DNA from: Cryptomeria japonica
Lineage: Eukaryota > Streptophyta > Pinopsida > Cupressales > Cupressaceae
Reading direction: 5' to 3'
Length of the DNA: 64,000 bases
NCBI RefSeq assembly: GCF_030272615.1
Contig: NC_081414.1
Span: forward strand, 810,625,069 to 810,689,068
Made by a program: the position numbers and the translations under genes. This document shows, piece by piece, positions 45,516 to 57,086 of this stretch. The notes under the pieces were generated by a model, which searched no databases, was not told the origin of the DNA, and saw nothing but the letters and a program-made list of their open reading frames with translations. How positions within the stretch are numbered: the stretch's first letter is position 1; every line of letters begins with the position of its first letter.

Positions 45516-47316
45516 GACAGTAGTGCTAGCTCTGAAATCAATCATAGAATTATGCAGGAGCTTATCACTGACTATAAGAGTTAGATAGAATGGGTTAGGT
45601 TTGGGCTTACCTTCCATCTAAGACTTGGGAGACGTGGTCTTGTTGGTGACCACAGTCAAAGAGCATGATTTGCCTGTATAGGGTTGGGGCTTTCTTTCGT
45701 TGCACTTTGGAGCTTTAGCGGAATTTCGGCTTGCACATCCACTAGTGTCGGACAGGTCCTCTTTCAGTTTTTGCTTTTTCTTTGGGATGCTAAGGAGATC
45801 CCACAGAGATACATTGGCCAGAGCCTTCTTCAGTTGCTCCACCATTTCTAGTATTGCAGGCACCGATGATTTTGGATCTCTTGGCTTATAGGGGATGAAC
45901 TCTTTACTTGGGTATATGGGGATGACTGCAGGTTGCTCAGGAGCTTTATCTAGCGGGTGCTCTCCTTGATGTATTCATATTCTTCCCAGTGAAACATCTT
46001 TTCAAGTGGAGATTATAGTTTGATTGTACGAAGGGGGCTCCCTCCTTTAAGGTAGCTGTGCCATTGGTTAGCACCACATCTTCGTCTTCCATCCAAGAAA
46101 ATAATATATGATCTAGAGTTATCTATGTTTCATGTTGCATTGACATACCCTGCATTTGGGTGATGAGGGAAGCGTTATCCATACTAGGGGATGCATAAAC
46201 AGACTCATTGGGGGTGACGCCTAGACCCTGTTGCTCTACAATCTTTTGGTGTAGATTCCCTCTTGGATAATTTCTTGGTATGTGAGTGTTATTGCAGGGA
46301 AAACACCAAGAGTTAGTATCATCCGCTAGATTATTTTAACCCACTGCTAACTCCTTGTCGGTGTTGGGGTAAACGATTTGCAAAGGATTGGGGACTAAGA
46401 CTATTTGGCAATTCGGCTGTCTAGACTTATCGGCATAGTGATTTGCATGCTGATTATGCTGGTATGGAGGTCGGTTTCCTTGGAAATTTTGCTGAAAAGG
46501 GGGTCTAGCAGGTGAGATTTTGGTTGAGAAGGATCTCAACAAGTGTTTCATGTCGTTGACCTTTGCAGCTAGAGACAATTGTGGAGGGACATATTTTTGC
46601 TAAGGGCTGGGGTAGACATACATATATTATGGGGTAGATGTACTAGGGACGACCTCTTCAGGAGTTTGGTGAGAAATCTCAGGAGAGACTGGTATGATGG
46701 GGTGGGGGGCAAGCTTCCTGATGTCGATCAAATTATTTTCTGCTTGAACTACTATGTCGAATGATTATGGGAGGGTGTTGCCTCCTAGAGATTGGATCAT
46801 CACCGATATGACAGAATTGAAATCCTTTAGGTAAAAGATGAATGCCATATCCACAGGAGGGCATGTGGATAGAGGTATTCTTTGCTAGGTCCTCTAGAAT
46901 CTCAAATTGAATTTTGTGAATGCTTCCTAAGGGGTGCTCTTTATTGTGATCAACTGGTGCATCTATGATGATTTGTCGATCTTGTCAGAGAATCTCTAAA
47001 AGAAATGGTCGCCCAGCTGATCCCAATATGCTATAGTATTATGGTCAGAGGTTCTAAACCAATCTAGAGCTCTTCCTTTGAAAGAGGCTACAAGAAATCT
47101 CAAGGCTACATGTTGCTCGGTGATGTTGTGAACTGTGCAGATACTGGCTATATCTTGTAAATGTTCTTTGGGAGTGTTATGACATTCCCTAGTAAACTTG
47201 GGTACAACTTTCAATGTGGCCACAGGGATTGGCCCCTAGACTACAGGTGGAGTTGGGGGAATGAGGGGGCTCCTGTTATTCCAAGTCACAAAATTTTTGA
47301 GGGGAACGTGTGCCAT
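45516..47316 (-). pseudogene. Element E gag and start of protease, broken
   Basis: ATG at 47316 (MAHVPLKNFVTWNNRSPLIP) with a TAG about 26 codons later. The capsid-like part PKEHLQDIASICTVHNITEQ and VALRFLVASFKGRALDWFR (46996-47223) matches retrotransposon gag of the Gypsy type. A zinc-knuckle relic WCFPCNNTHIPRNYP near 46270-46315 has its final Cys as Tyr. Downstream, EQLKKALANVSLWDLLSIPK (about 45800) and the protease active-site region IDFRASTTV (45516-45545; DSGA changed to DFRA) follow. Stops and frameshifts throughout. Confidence 0.78.
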
Positions 47317-47514
47317 CGTTGTGAGGGTGATTACAAGAAAGACTGGTAAGCTCTAAGAAGAGGAAGATGCAGCCGAATGAACATTCACCAAGGGGGAAAG
47401 GAGTAAACTGGGATTTAAGGCTCTTTGACTCTTGGTAACAGACTTGTGAGTCATAAACTGGGTCAGGGCTTATTCAAACTATGGCTCCATGAGGCGTGCC
47501 CGAAAAAGAACTTT

Positions 47515-48612
47515 TGACTCTAAAATTTAGTTTGAAAGTGAAGAACCTTATGGGAAATTCAATGATGGGGGACCAATTGTGCAAGACTCACTAAATAACC
47601 TCTGAGTTTAAGAAGCTACCACTTCCTTATGGTTTTGAGAAAAGGGGAAGAAGAAAACTTAAAACAACAAGATCTAAACTACTAAGGCAATACACCAAAG
47701 CATTTTGTAAAAATATTAACAACATATAAAACACAAAGGCATGCGGTTTTAAAGCCCATTGAACAATCTATATATCCAAATAGAGCCACAATTAAGATAC
47801 AATTAAGATTCCTTCGCAACATAAAGAAATATCAATCACAAGTGCAAAACATAGTTTAATCGATAGAGTCTGATATATATTTCTAAAGTCATAAGAATTA
47901 CATGGAAAAGCACAGACAACTATCAAAGCATACTGAAAAGAGGCATCACAAAGGCCGCAGACACAATTTGATTAACCTTTTTCAGGAAAACAATAACAAC
48001 TAAAAGGCTGAAATTCTATCTACGAAAACTTAATTGTTCTCCGTGAAAGTTTTGAAACCCTCAAAAAAGGAAAAATAATGCATAAATAGAGCCCACCACT
48101 CTGCTAATAGCTCAAACATCTGCCAACCATGCACAACCACCCCTGAAACAGAAAAACCATGTCGTAACATTCCGCAGGAACACACCCAGCAAAACGGCCC
48201 CCGAGGTTGTTACTCCCACTTAGCCTTGACGATCTTCATACCCGCCTGAATAGAAAAGTTTATGCTAAGCGTGACCTAGTAGACAATGCACCTTGAAGAA
48301 CATGCGGAAGCTCAGAGGAAACTCCACAGAAAAGCATCCCAACAAAAATATTATTGATAGTCCAGAGATGCTATGTGTCTCCATCTCTCTCAAGCTACAG
48401 GCTGGGGCCCAAAAGAAATGTCGAGTCACCAAAACTGATCCATTTGTCACCTCCACGCTCCTTCAGACTTCAAACATAAAACACAGGCCGTCAGGGCCAA
48501 CAACAAGATTACATTTGGCCCGTACGCTGAGCACAACTCGAAAGTTAAAGAAGGAAAAAGGCACCCCAATCAAAATTTCGTTTGTGGACTTTAACTGAAA
48601 ATAATGTGAAAA
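47515..48612. repeat. Right LTR of element E
   Basis: TGACTCTAAAATTTAG to GTGAAAA (CA eroded), 1098 bp, partner of 18992-20109. The gag start of E lies about 200 bases to the left, consistent with this being the 5' LTR on the minus strand. Confidence 0.8.
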
Positions 48613-49789
48613 ATTATATAATAATATCAAATATTATTATATAATTTAATATAATATTATATTACTACTTGATGAGTTGAATTTTAAGGTCTTATGTGGA
48701 TAAAATAAAGATTTGAACCTGTATATTGGAAACGTATAAAAGCTGTAGGCTGAAATATCTGTAGGAAAAGAAAAAAATGTATTCTGAGTGCTAGTGATTT
48801 TTGTTGGCTTTAGATTTTGATTTTCAGTGGTGTAAAATTTCAAAGGGGTGGTTCAATAATGTATTTGAAAATTCCATGGGCATTCATTTCCATAGCATTA
48901 TATAATGAAATAAATACAGTTTACCCACAACATTGTTTAAACGATTAGCCTATCTTGTTTATGATTCATAAGGAGCCATATTTTTAATCAGATCTCAACG
49001 TTTTCCATATCAAGGAAATGTTGCATTTCTAAAACCCCATAGTAAATTTTTGAACTTAAACCATCCCTTGTGAGCAAGAAAATGCTTCAAATTAAATAGA
49101 TCTGTTTGTTTAATTTTTGTTTAACCTCTAAATCTTCTTGTTGAAAAGCATTCAACCGTTATTACTGAATATTTTTCACTCATTTACAATGATATTCGAT
49201 GGTTGTGGGAAATCAATAGTGGGAAAAATATTATGTTTTGTGGACCAGTGAGGTATGAATAGTGCATAAATTGTAAATTTGCACAAAGAAAATAAGTTTG
49301 GATTTATTCACTACTAAGTTATATCAGTTTGTTTGAAGGGTTCATGCAGTGTTTGGGAGGCTCAAGAGAAGGCTTTTTAACACATGGTAAACGTTGATTT
49401 TTTAAAATAAAAAATGCAATATTTTAATTAATCACAATACGTGGTTAGAATCGTGAGTAGGTGGTGGCAGAGTAATATGTAGAAGCCCTTATAGCAGTGA
49501 TAACCCAGGTTCAAATCCAGGTGAGCTTCCATACACTTAGCTCTATGACAATGTCATTAAATAGGTGCATTATGCTAAACAAAGTAAAGTATCCCATTTA
49601 AGTGATACATACAAGGGTTTTTTCAGTGAAATTAAAGAAGTTTAGGTTGTGTTTTAACTTGGTGATAAGGTGACTATTCAGTTGAAAATGTTTAGCAAAT
49701 GTAGATTGTCAATTTTGCTTTCTTGAAGATTAGAAAGAAGTTAGGGTTTTCTTTGTATTTTCTTATTTAAAAATAATATTGTTTAATAA
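48613..49789. other. AT-rich DNA; weak tRNA-like (SINE) signature at 49440-49530
   Basis: No gene. Around 49440-49530 a stretch has GTGGCAGAGTAA resembling an A box and GGTTCAAATCC at 49508-49518 matching the tRNA B box, with a T-arm-like stem having one mismatch. It could be a decayed tRNA-derived SINE, but no clear ends or tail were found. Confidence 0.35.
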
Positions 49790-51760
49790 AGAATAATGAA
49801 TCAATGTTAATGTCATAAACTTGCTGAGATATTTTGGCTACCAACCTTGCTTTGTATCTAATCATATGTCTATTTGCTACTTTATTTTTCCATAGACCCA
49901 CTTTCATCTAACAAGATTGTGATAGGAAGGAAGTGGAACCAAGTCCCAAGTTTGGTTTGTAATGAGGGATTTGTACTCCTCATCCATGACTATTTCTCAA
50001 AGAGGATTTCATACATCTTTTGCATAAGTTTGAGGGTCATATCTTAGAGCCACATAGGCATGCATTTGCATGATAGGCTCAGTAGCTAAAAGTGCATGAG
50101 GGGCATCATATATTTCAGCTAAGATCATTATTCTTTGATTTCTGACAAGGGATATTGAATGATCATTGGAAGCCAAAACAAGAAATGGATTTTGATCTAC
50201 ATATGCATTCTCATGTTCATTGGAATTAGATTCAAAAGTATTAGAAATGATATCAGAATGACTAAATGTATCATCAAAGTAAACACTCCTCTCAGTGAAG
50301 ATTGTTTCTATTGAAAGATCTAGTAGTCTGTATCCCTTGATGCTATCTGGGTATCCAGAAAATATGCATTCTTTTCTTTGAGGCTCCGAACCCTTCCTAT
50401 TTTCTATAGAAATGTGGGCCCATGTATGTGATCCAAAGATGTGAAAATGTGTGACTTCTAGTTGCATGCCTTTCCATGGTTCAGAAGGGGTTTTTCTTGT
50501 AATAGATTTGTGAGGAGATCTATTTTGTATGTATGAATCATAGTTGATTGGTTCAGCCCACAATTTGGAAGGAAGAGATCTTGCATTTAACATGCCATTG
50601 TCCATCTCTTTCAAAGATTGATTCTTTCTCTCAACTACCCTATTCTATTATGGAATGTAAGGAACTGTGTTCTACAACAACTGTATTCCATCTTCATCAC
50701 AAATATGTTGAGCATCATTGTTGACATACTTTGCCCCATTATCTATGTAGAGGATCTTGATCCTTTTCCTAGACTACTTCTCTACATAGGCTTTGAAAAT
50801 CTTGAAACTATCAAACACTTCATACTTGAATTTGATAAAATACACCCTTGTGAATCGTGTGCAATTGTCAGTGAATGTAAGCACATAATTGGCTTTTCTC
50901 ATGAAAGGTTTTGAAAATAAACTCATTAGAACATTGTGAACAATCTCTAAAGGAGAATAAGCTCTCCATATATTCTCCTTCTAAAACTTTTCTTGAGGAT
51001 GCTTTCCAAGAGTACAACCCTCACAACCTCCATCAAAAAATTCTATGAAAAAGAAATCCTTTAACCATCTTTGTTTGCTAAGTTGTTGTGTGTATCTAAA
51101 TTTTAAATGACCATATCTTTCATTCAAAACTCCACTTTCATCATTTGCATGTGTTAGTACTTATCTTTATGAGCTTATCCTACTCACATATCAAAGAGTC
51201 AATAGAAGCATCAAGTGTGGGCATATTCCAAGTTGGTCTAGTTGTAAGCCTAATTATGTGAAAATTGAAGACACATACAATAAATTTTGGACCCAATTTT
51301 AATAGAATAGAAATAATTAATTTCTTTCCTTTTGTGGATTTGTCAATTTGGATCCTTTCAACTCAAGTAATAAAGTTAGAAACTTTGTGAAGAAGTCTTG
51401 AATATCTTCAAAACTTCTTGAATTTAATAAATTTAGCTCATTTTCTAGGATGTGATATTGCATCTCATCTTGCTTTCCAAAAAGAGTCTCCAACATAGTC
51501 CAAACATGGTTTGGAGTTGTGTATTCTTCCAAATGAAAAAACAATTTTGGAGACATAGATAAGCATGAAGAACATAAGCCTTATCAATCTAGTTGAAATA
51601 TTTGGATTTTTCAATCACACAATTAGGTTCAACCTCTATATCCATGACTATTCGATACAAGCCTCCACTTTTGAGTTGAAGCAAAATCTTTGACTTTCAT
51701 TCAAAATGGTTGTATGGCATGAGAATAGCATAGGCTGAAAATTCCATTCTTTAATCTCTA
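49790..51760 (-). pseudogene. Copia element H relic (gag, integrase, start of RT)
   Basis: Minus strand. Gag at 51317-51750: HVWTMLETLFGKQDEMQYHI and NSRSFEDIQDFFTKFLTLLL. The integrase region, about 51050-50600, is in broken frames: CEGCTLGKHPQEKF, LTFTDNCTRFTRVYFIKF, and a second Asp site decayed to YIDNGAKYVN. The integrase C-terminus at 50009-50614 has LPSKLWAEPINYDSYIQNRS, FHIFGSHTWAHI and ECIFSGYPDSIKGYRL. RT start follows near 49900 (ITNQTWDLVPLP). The first third of RT is the last trace, and no LTR is recognised. It differs in sequence from Copia D and F, so it is a third Copia lineage. Confidence 0.78.
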
Positions 51761-52465
51761 GTCTTCAATGCCTGCAAAAAAATGTATGTTATGCTTCTTC
51801 TCTCGAGCACTCATGTGTGCTATGGTGCTATGTAAAATATTAACTAAACTTGCACAAGATAGTATGATATAGTTGGAAAAAAAGATGAGAACTTGTAGGT
51901 TAATAAAAGAAAATTCGAAAAGAAGAATGAAAATTGTATCATTAATTTACAAATGAATTACAAAGTATATAAAGCCTCCATCAAGAAAAAAATAGAAGAA
52001 AAGCAAGGGTTTTTTAGGCAACAAGAAATCCTTTGTTAGCTTACAATAAAACTGAGCAACAACAGATTTCAAATCACAAGAATATAGCGTGTGATAAAGA
52101 TCCTTACAGGATAGATAGAGAAGATCCATAAAGAAAGTAATATGCTATGTTTGAATATTACGCTTACAAGTGAGAGCATCAATCATCTTGGTCATATTTA
52201 GTAGAATGGATACATCGACATCAATAAGATATTTTTCAATGTGTTTCAAATTATGATATTATTATCAGAAATTGAATATATAATTTTTGAATCAAACTCA
52301 TTTATCCAATAGTAATAAAAATCTGATCCCAATTTTTTTATTTTAATGGACATCTTAGAGTTTCATAAATCCATTCACAAAGAAAACTACACAGAGATAA
52401 ACATGGAATTAATCTTGCTCAAAGAAATAAACATAACATACTTTCAATTTGTTGATAGAGATACG
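51761..52465. other. No recognisable feature
   Basis: AT-rich sequence without a convincing reading frame or repeat boundary. Confidence 0.4.
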
Positions 52466-52525
52466 AGGAAGAAGCAGCATCTTGGAGAGTGACCATGATG
52501 GCAATCAAGACAGAGGTCCAATAAC
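52466..52525 (-). pseudogene. 3' fragment of a second lachrymatory-factor-synthase-like gene
   Basis: About 60 bases match the last codons of the gene at 52735-53208. The minus-strand reading VLIAIMVTLQDAA corresponds to VLTATINSLQDVV. The rest of the copy is missing or unrecognisable, so this looks like the remnant of a tandem paralog. Confidence 0.55.
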
Positions 52526-52734
52526 AGAAACTATTAAGAACATGCCCATGTATGTTCCTAATTAGTAACTAAACTATCATAGCCTGTCATAAAATAGAAA
52601 ATTCAAAGATTTCATTAACACCCATTACACTTAAGCATCTTAAAACCTTACACAGTGAGGAACATGAAACTCGTCAAGATCCATGAAAGCTAGAGAGAAA
52701 GAAACATGAAATTATTTCAATATGAAGAACACAT

Positions 52735-53208
52735 CTAATGGAAAGAAACAACATCTTGAAGACTGTTAATGGTGGCAGTCAAGACAGAGCTGAAGTTATC
52801 CACAAACTCCTGTTGAGATAGGCCATCAACTGGATTGAGCTCAAAAGACCATTTGACACAACACTTCTCCTCTTCCATTCCTTCTATGACTTGCAAAGTG
52901 CCTTCATACCCATCAAATCCCTTCACGTTTGTGTCGCTAATAGTATAACCATAATAATGGTTAGTGCAGTCCAAGGATGTGAGTTTTTCTTTGGCCCAAG
53001 CAATTTGGCCTGGTGAGTAGGGAGACGGAAAAGAAACGTAGCGCACACAGCCAGGGCCCTGCGCAGGCGTTCCATCCACTCTTTCACAAACCAGCAAGGT
53101 AGGCTGCCACTTTTTCAATCCACAGAAGTCGTTGAGAATCTCCCACACGCATTGTAATGAAGCCGTCACAGGAACTACCATGGAAGCACGCCATTTAGGG
53201 TTCACCAT
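52735..53208 (-). CDS. Lachrymatory-factor-synthase-like protein (polyketide cyclase/START-like fold)
   Basis: Intact single-exon frame of 157 residues. I chose MVNPKWRASMVVPV at 53208 because family members start close before this W; an ATG five codons upstream (53223) is also in frame. The sequence follows the plant polyketide-cyclase/lachrymatory-factor-synthase-like family: CVWEILNDFCGLKKWQPTLL, then GPGCVRYVSFPSP, AKEKLTSLDCTNHYYGYTIS and VKWSFELNPVDGLSQQE with a C-terminal helix. These proteins have a hydrophobic ligand cavity related to Bet v 1 and PYR/PYL proteins. No signal peptide, so cytosolic. Length is normal for the family. The substrate cannot be told, and the PYL gate motifs are not apparent. 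This is the only ordinary host-type gene I can support here; expression is unproven. Confidence 0.82.
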   Translation of the reverse strand: MVNPKWRASMVVPVTASLQCVWEILNDFCGLKKWQPTLLVCERVDGTPAQGPGCVRYVSFPSPYSPGQIAWAKEKLTSLDCTNHYYGYTISDTNVKGFDGYEGTLQVIEGMEEEKCCVKWSFELNPVDGLSQQEFVDNFSSVLTATINSLQDVVSFH

Positions 53209-53314
53209 TTTTGCATATAGCACAAGATTTGGAATGGTCAGAGGTAAGGAGGAGATATAAATTGAAAACAGGAGGATCGAAGAATCTAGCCGAAGGAAAT
53301 TTAATGGCTGGAGC

Positions 53315-53424
53315 AGGCGGCCATGATAATTCTAGGGAGTGGCTTATTTTAATTCTTATGCCAATACAAACAGTTCCTGGCGTAGGCAGCCATGATAATT
53401 CTAGGGAGTGCATTATTTTAATTC
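53315..53424. repeat. Two 41-bp direct repeats upstream of the LFS-like gene
   Basis: Copies at 53315-53355 and 53384-53424 (core GCCATGATAATTCTAGGGAG) differ at few positions and are offset by 69 bp. They lie 107-216 bp upstream of the gene's start codon, in its presumed promoter. Confidence 0.85.
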
Positions 53425-53741
53425 AGCATTTTTATTGAATTGTAAGGTCATATTTTCATGAGCATCTATACGATTGTATTTTTCCCTTTGGAATTACAAT
53501 CAAGGCATGCCATCTGTTAAACAAAATTATAAAAATGTTAAATGAAAAATAAATTGTTAGGTTATATAATTTAATGCTTCCTTTCGATGCAAACTTTCTT
53601 CCACAAGATAACAATTTTGTAAGCAAACTTTAAGAATTAAGATTATGTCCAAATTGAAAGAAGAAGAAACAATATTGTAATCTATTAATTTAAAGTATAT
53701 TCATATTCAAATTTTTAAATGTCAAATTATTTCATTATATA

Positions 53742-55047
53742 TGTAGACGTATAAATCAGACCACTTTCTTAAATAAATATTTAATATTTATTTTAACCCT
53801 ATTATTTCTATTAATTAATTTCTTCACATTCATCTATTTGATTAAATGAATTAACCAATTTATTTAATTAAATTCACCTAAACCATTTTCTAGCCATTAA
53901 TTAAATAAATCACTCTATTTAATTAATTCCCCTTTCTCCCCTTTTAATTAAATTTACATTTAATTAAATTGATCCATGCAAATAAATAAATCTAATTTAT
54001 TTATTAAAATCCCCCACTTGTATATCTATTTTGATTGAAAAAAATCAATTTTATTTTAATTAAAATCCTTTTCCTCCATCCACTTGCATTTTCCTACATC
54101 TCCCACTTGTCTCCTAAGCATTCTTCTAGAACCCATCTAATCTTAACCAATTAAGCTTAATCCCTCTTATCCTATGACTTCCCTAAGTTTGAGGAGGTCA
54201 CTTCTCAAAATTGGAAGAAAGTCTTCTAAATGCATTAAAGGCTTTATTTCTTCAACAAGCTAACTTGTTGAGTTCCCCCAAATTTGGAAGGACTCTTACA
54301 AATTTGTCCCCAAATTCTTCCTAACTATTAATGGTTACCTCAACCTTGTTGCATGGTTAGAGACTTTCTCTCTAACTTAATCCTCATCTAACCCAAGGGA
54401 AGCATTCATGGCTTTAACCCTGGTTAACCTATTAACCCTTGTAGAAGAGTTTATCCCTTGGATAAAAATGTTATCCATTGGATAACCCTAACCCAACTTT
54501 AACCCTTACCTCCTAGGGTAACCTTCATGTCTTCTCAGGCATTTGATGCTTCTTGCATCTCCTCTCAAGCAACCCTTTGTTGACAATTGTCACCATTTCA
54601 TTGGTGAGAATTATAAACATGGATTCATTAACTTTCAATCCTAGCCCTTGTTAAGATTATTCAATATTGACCATCCATTGCCCTATTTTCCCTATAAATG
54701 GAGCTCTCATTCGTTATTTTTAATCAATCCAAGTTTCGTTCATCTACATTATAGTCTAATTTACTAAGCATTTTAGCCTCTCTTTTTTACAATATCATCA
54801 TAGTGCATTTAGAAGTATTTTTCATATCATAGAATATTTATGCTAGGATAATTGCTAATCATCATAGTTCTAACATCATATATATCTTATAATTCATTCA
54901 TGCATATAAATCAAATATCACGTGTTCTTGGAGTTGTCATTCCTAAGTCATTTTCTCAATGACCTGAGAGAAAAACATTGACTTTAGGGATCTTGTGAGA
55001 TAGAGAACAATAGGACACCCCTTGGGAAGTTGAACTAGTTCAATACA
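53742..55047 (+). mobile_element. Element L: solo LTR of a Gypsy-type element
   Basis: 1306 bp from TGTAGACGTATAAATC to GTTCAATACA, flanked by ATATA on both sides (53737-53741 and 55048-55052). The start matches the LTR of element K (TGTAGAC), and both have a run of AT-rich hairpins (here about 53770-54060). A TATA box CTATAAATGG lies near 54700. There is no polypurine tract on the left and no primer site on the right, so only the LTR remains. Orientation is set by the TATA box and the similarity to K. The ATATA duplication is low-complexity, which tempers confidence. Confidence 0.65.
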
Positions 55048-55052
55048 ATATA

Positions 55053-56344
55053 TAATAGACTTATATTTTGAAGATTTCAAAAAGTTTAACGAACAATATG
55101 ATATAAATTTAGTGGGCAGTTAGAAAGTGATTTTATTTATACAATTACTTTAAAATATATAAATTATATTTTTAGGAAAGCACAATATAGTCATTTTTTT
55201 AATCTTTCTATACAAATTTTCTTCCACAATAATAATGATTCTTAAGTAACTTTCTTCCACAAGAGTAATAATTAAGATTTTATCTTCAAATTGTGACAAG
55301 TGTATGAGATCATATAAATAAAAAAATCACTAATATTTTAATGTGCTAATTTAAAGTAAAATTTCATTCAAAAGTTTTAATGTCAAATTATGCCATTTCA
55401 TGTGATGGGTCATAGATTTTTAATAAGTAGTCTTTCAAGTCTTAAAAACATATAATAGGGAAGATTAAATTGAACAAACATCTTTTTTTATATTTAAACT
55501 AAGCTTTAAAATATATTGATAATTTATTTTTGAAATATAGCATCAAGAAAAATAAAAATAGTCAATTAAAAGATTATCAAGAACATGTATATGTGAATGA
55601 TATTTTGATCATAGTATTGGAACAATAATATTGTAAAGAATTTGAAAAAATAGAGTTATCATACCAATTAGTGAGAGATATTTGATCTATGACAGATGGT
55701 TTCATATCAAACTATTATAATATATCATTTTTGTTTTAATTCTTCACTTCTCTACAAGACACAGTTTGAATGCCATTATTACATATAAACAAAGAACTCC
55801 TAAGAAAATATGATCCATTTTCTTCTGAAGTATTTCACCATATTTATATAAATCACTCACATACATTTTTTTTAACTCAAGAAACAAGTAGTCATATCTA
55901 CCATTATTCTTGTGGTAAGATATGTCCACCCTTGTGTAATCATGCTAGTAAGTCTAAAATTTACAACAAATGGGTTCATTACATAAATTAATAGAATGTT
56001 AGTGGATTTCAAATCTTAAAAATAATGCCAATATTAATTGTGTATATTTTGTAATAGAGAGAAACAAGAATAGAATTTGATGTATAAATAAAATAATGTC
56101 CAATAATAAGAAACTAGCATCATCCATATATATTTTTTATTTTGAAAATCTAAGTGATATTTTATTCTATTACAATTTTTTTGTGAACAAGAGATATTAC
56201 TTATAGAGATAATAAAGTATATGGTAGTTACAGATTTTGTATGGTATGATCTAGATGCAATTAATTCTCTTTTAATGCACACCAATATATTTGAATGGAT
56301 ATTCATAATATAGGTCGTAGCCACAATATTTTGAATTATTATTA
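55053..56344. other. No recognisable feature; AT-rich
   Basis: Very AT-rich DNA. A short plus-strand frame at 55770-55991 and minus-strand frames are open but resemble nothing I know. Confidence 0.4.
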
Positions 56345-56511
56345 TTTTTATAATTATTATTAGGTTTAATTAGATTGACCCAAGACCTTCCCCATCCTAT
56401 GGAAGGCCAAGAGTCACAACTTAGAATTCCACTTTTAGATGTCCCTATTGGGAATTTAACTTGGGTCTCCACAGTGAGAACCCAATGTTTTAACCAGTTA
56501 AGCTCAACCCC
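56345..56511 (-). mobile_element. tRNA-derived SINE
   Basis: On the minus strand it begins GGGGTTGAGCTTAACTGGTT, which has the form of a tRNA 5' end and A box (56494-56511). A B-box-like AGTTAAATTCCC follows at about 56447-56460. The body continues with GACTCTTGGCC and ends in an AT-rich tail with TTATTATT-type runs (56330-56360). This is the usual structure of plant SINEs; RNA polymerase III would transcribe it. I did not find a clear target duplication. Confidence 0.55.
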
Positions 56512-57086
56512 TTGGACAATTTAATTAATATATTTATATATTTATATACAAATGAATAAATATCAAAATTCTATTGATTTATATAAAATTTGCCTAAAGT
56601 GGAATATATTTCACATAATATCGCCTTAACCTTTCAAATATTGTTTTCCCTATCTTTATATGAGGACTTAATTTACAAAACATCACATAAATATCATGTT
56701 GTGTTATCTCTTACCAATGTTTTGTATGAAGATCATGGCTATTGAAATCAATCTCATTTTAAAGTGTGTTAGTGTCTTTCTATTGAAATCAATCTCAATT
56801 TAAAGTGAAGTTTTTTTTGTTTGTTTTAGAATTTGTTCACTTAAAATAGATATCAACATCACTCTTCTTGAAATGGCCTTATCCATTAATCAAGATTGTT
56901 TTTAAATAGAACCCAAACCTTTAGTAACATTTCCAACAATATCATTTTGTAGGCATGAACCTTTCCTCTCTTTCAATGTTGAATCTACATCCAACAATTG
57001 TAATGGCTCTTTTATCTCTTTACTAATAACTAAAATTGATTACAGTTGTGCTTGATCAAGTATATCAATATTATTTAAATGAGCAA
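56512..57086. other. No recognisable feature
   Basis: AT-rich intergenic sequence. A short direct repeat, TATTGAAATCAATCTCA, occurs near 56738 and 56779. Confidence 0.4.

Larger units (their letters stand above)
18992..48612 (-). mobile_element. Element E: large old Ty3/Gypsy element with nested insertions D, B and C
   Basis: Two related LTRs (18992-20109 and 47515-48612) align end to end and are flanked by ATTGT and ATTAT, a near match for a 5-bp target duplication in AT-rich DNA. Gag (47316 down), protease, an RNase H domain, reverse transcriptase, RNase H and integrase (to 33371) lie between them on the minus strand, followed by two extra coding regions. Subtracting D (24158-31874), B (36532-43507) and C (44367-45515) leaves about 13.8 kb. 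One point against: TTGGCGAC, resembling some Gypsy primer sites, sits on the plus strand next to the left LTR, and no clear minus-strand primer site is seen beside the right one. The element boundaries are therefore inference. Confidence 0.6.

Noticed and set aside
48265-48456. A frame conserved in both LTRs of E (also 19762-19953)
   Set aside because: Both copies come from one ancestral LTR, so conservation gives no evidence of function.
18992-48612. Endogenous pararetrovirus or retrovirus
   Set aside because: No movement protein or coat-protein signature and no recognisable envelope; integrase, gag and LTRs fit plant Gypsy and Copia retrotransposons.
56272-56472. Minus-strand frame of 66 residues
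   Set aside because: Runs through the SINE body and its AT tail; no protein similarity.
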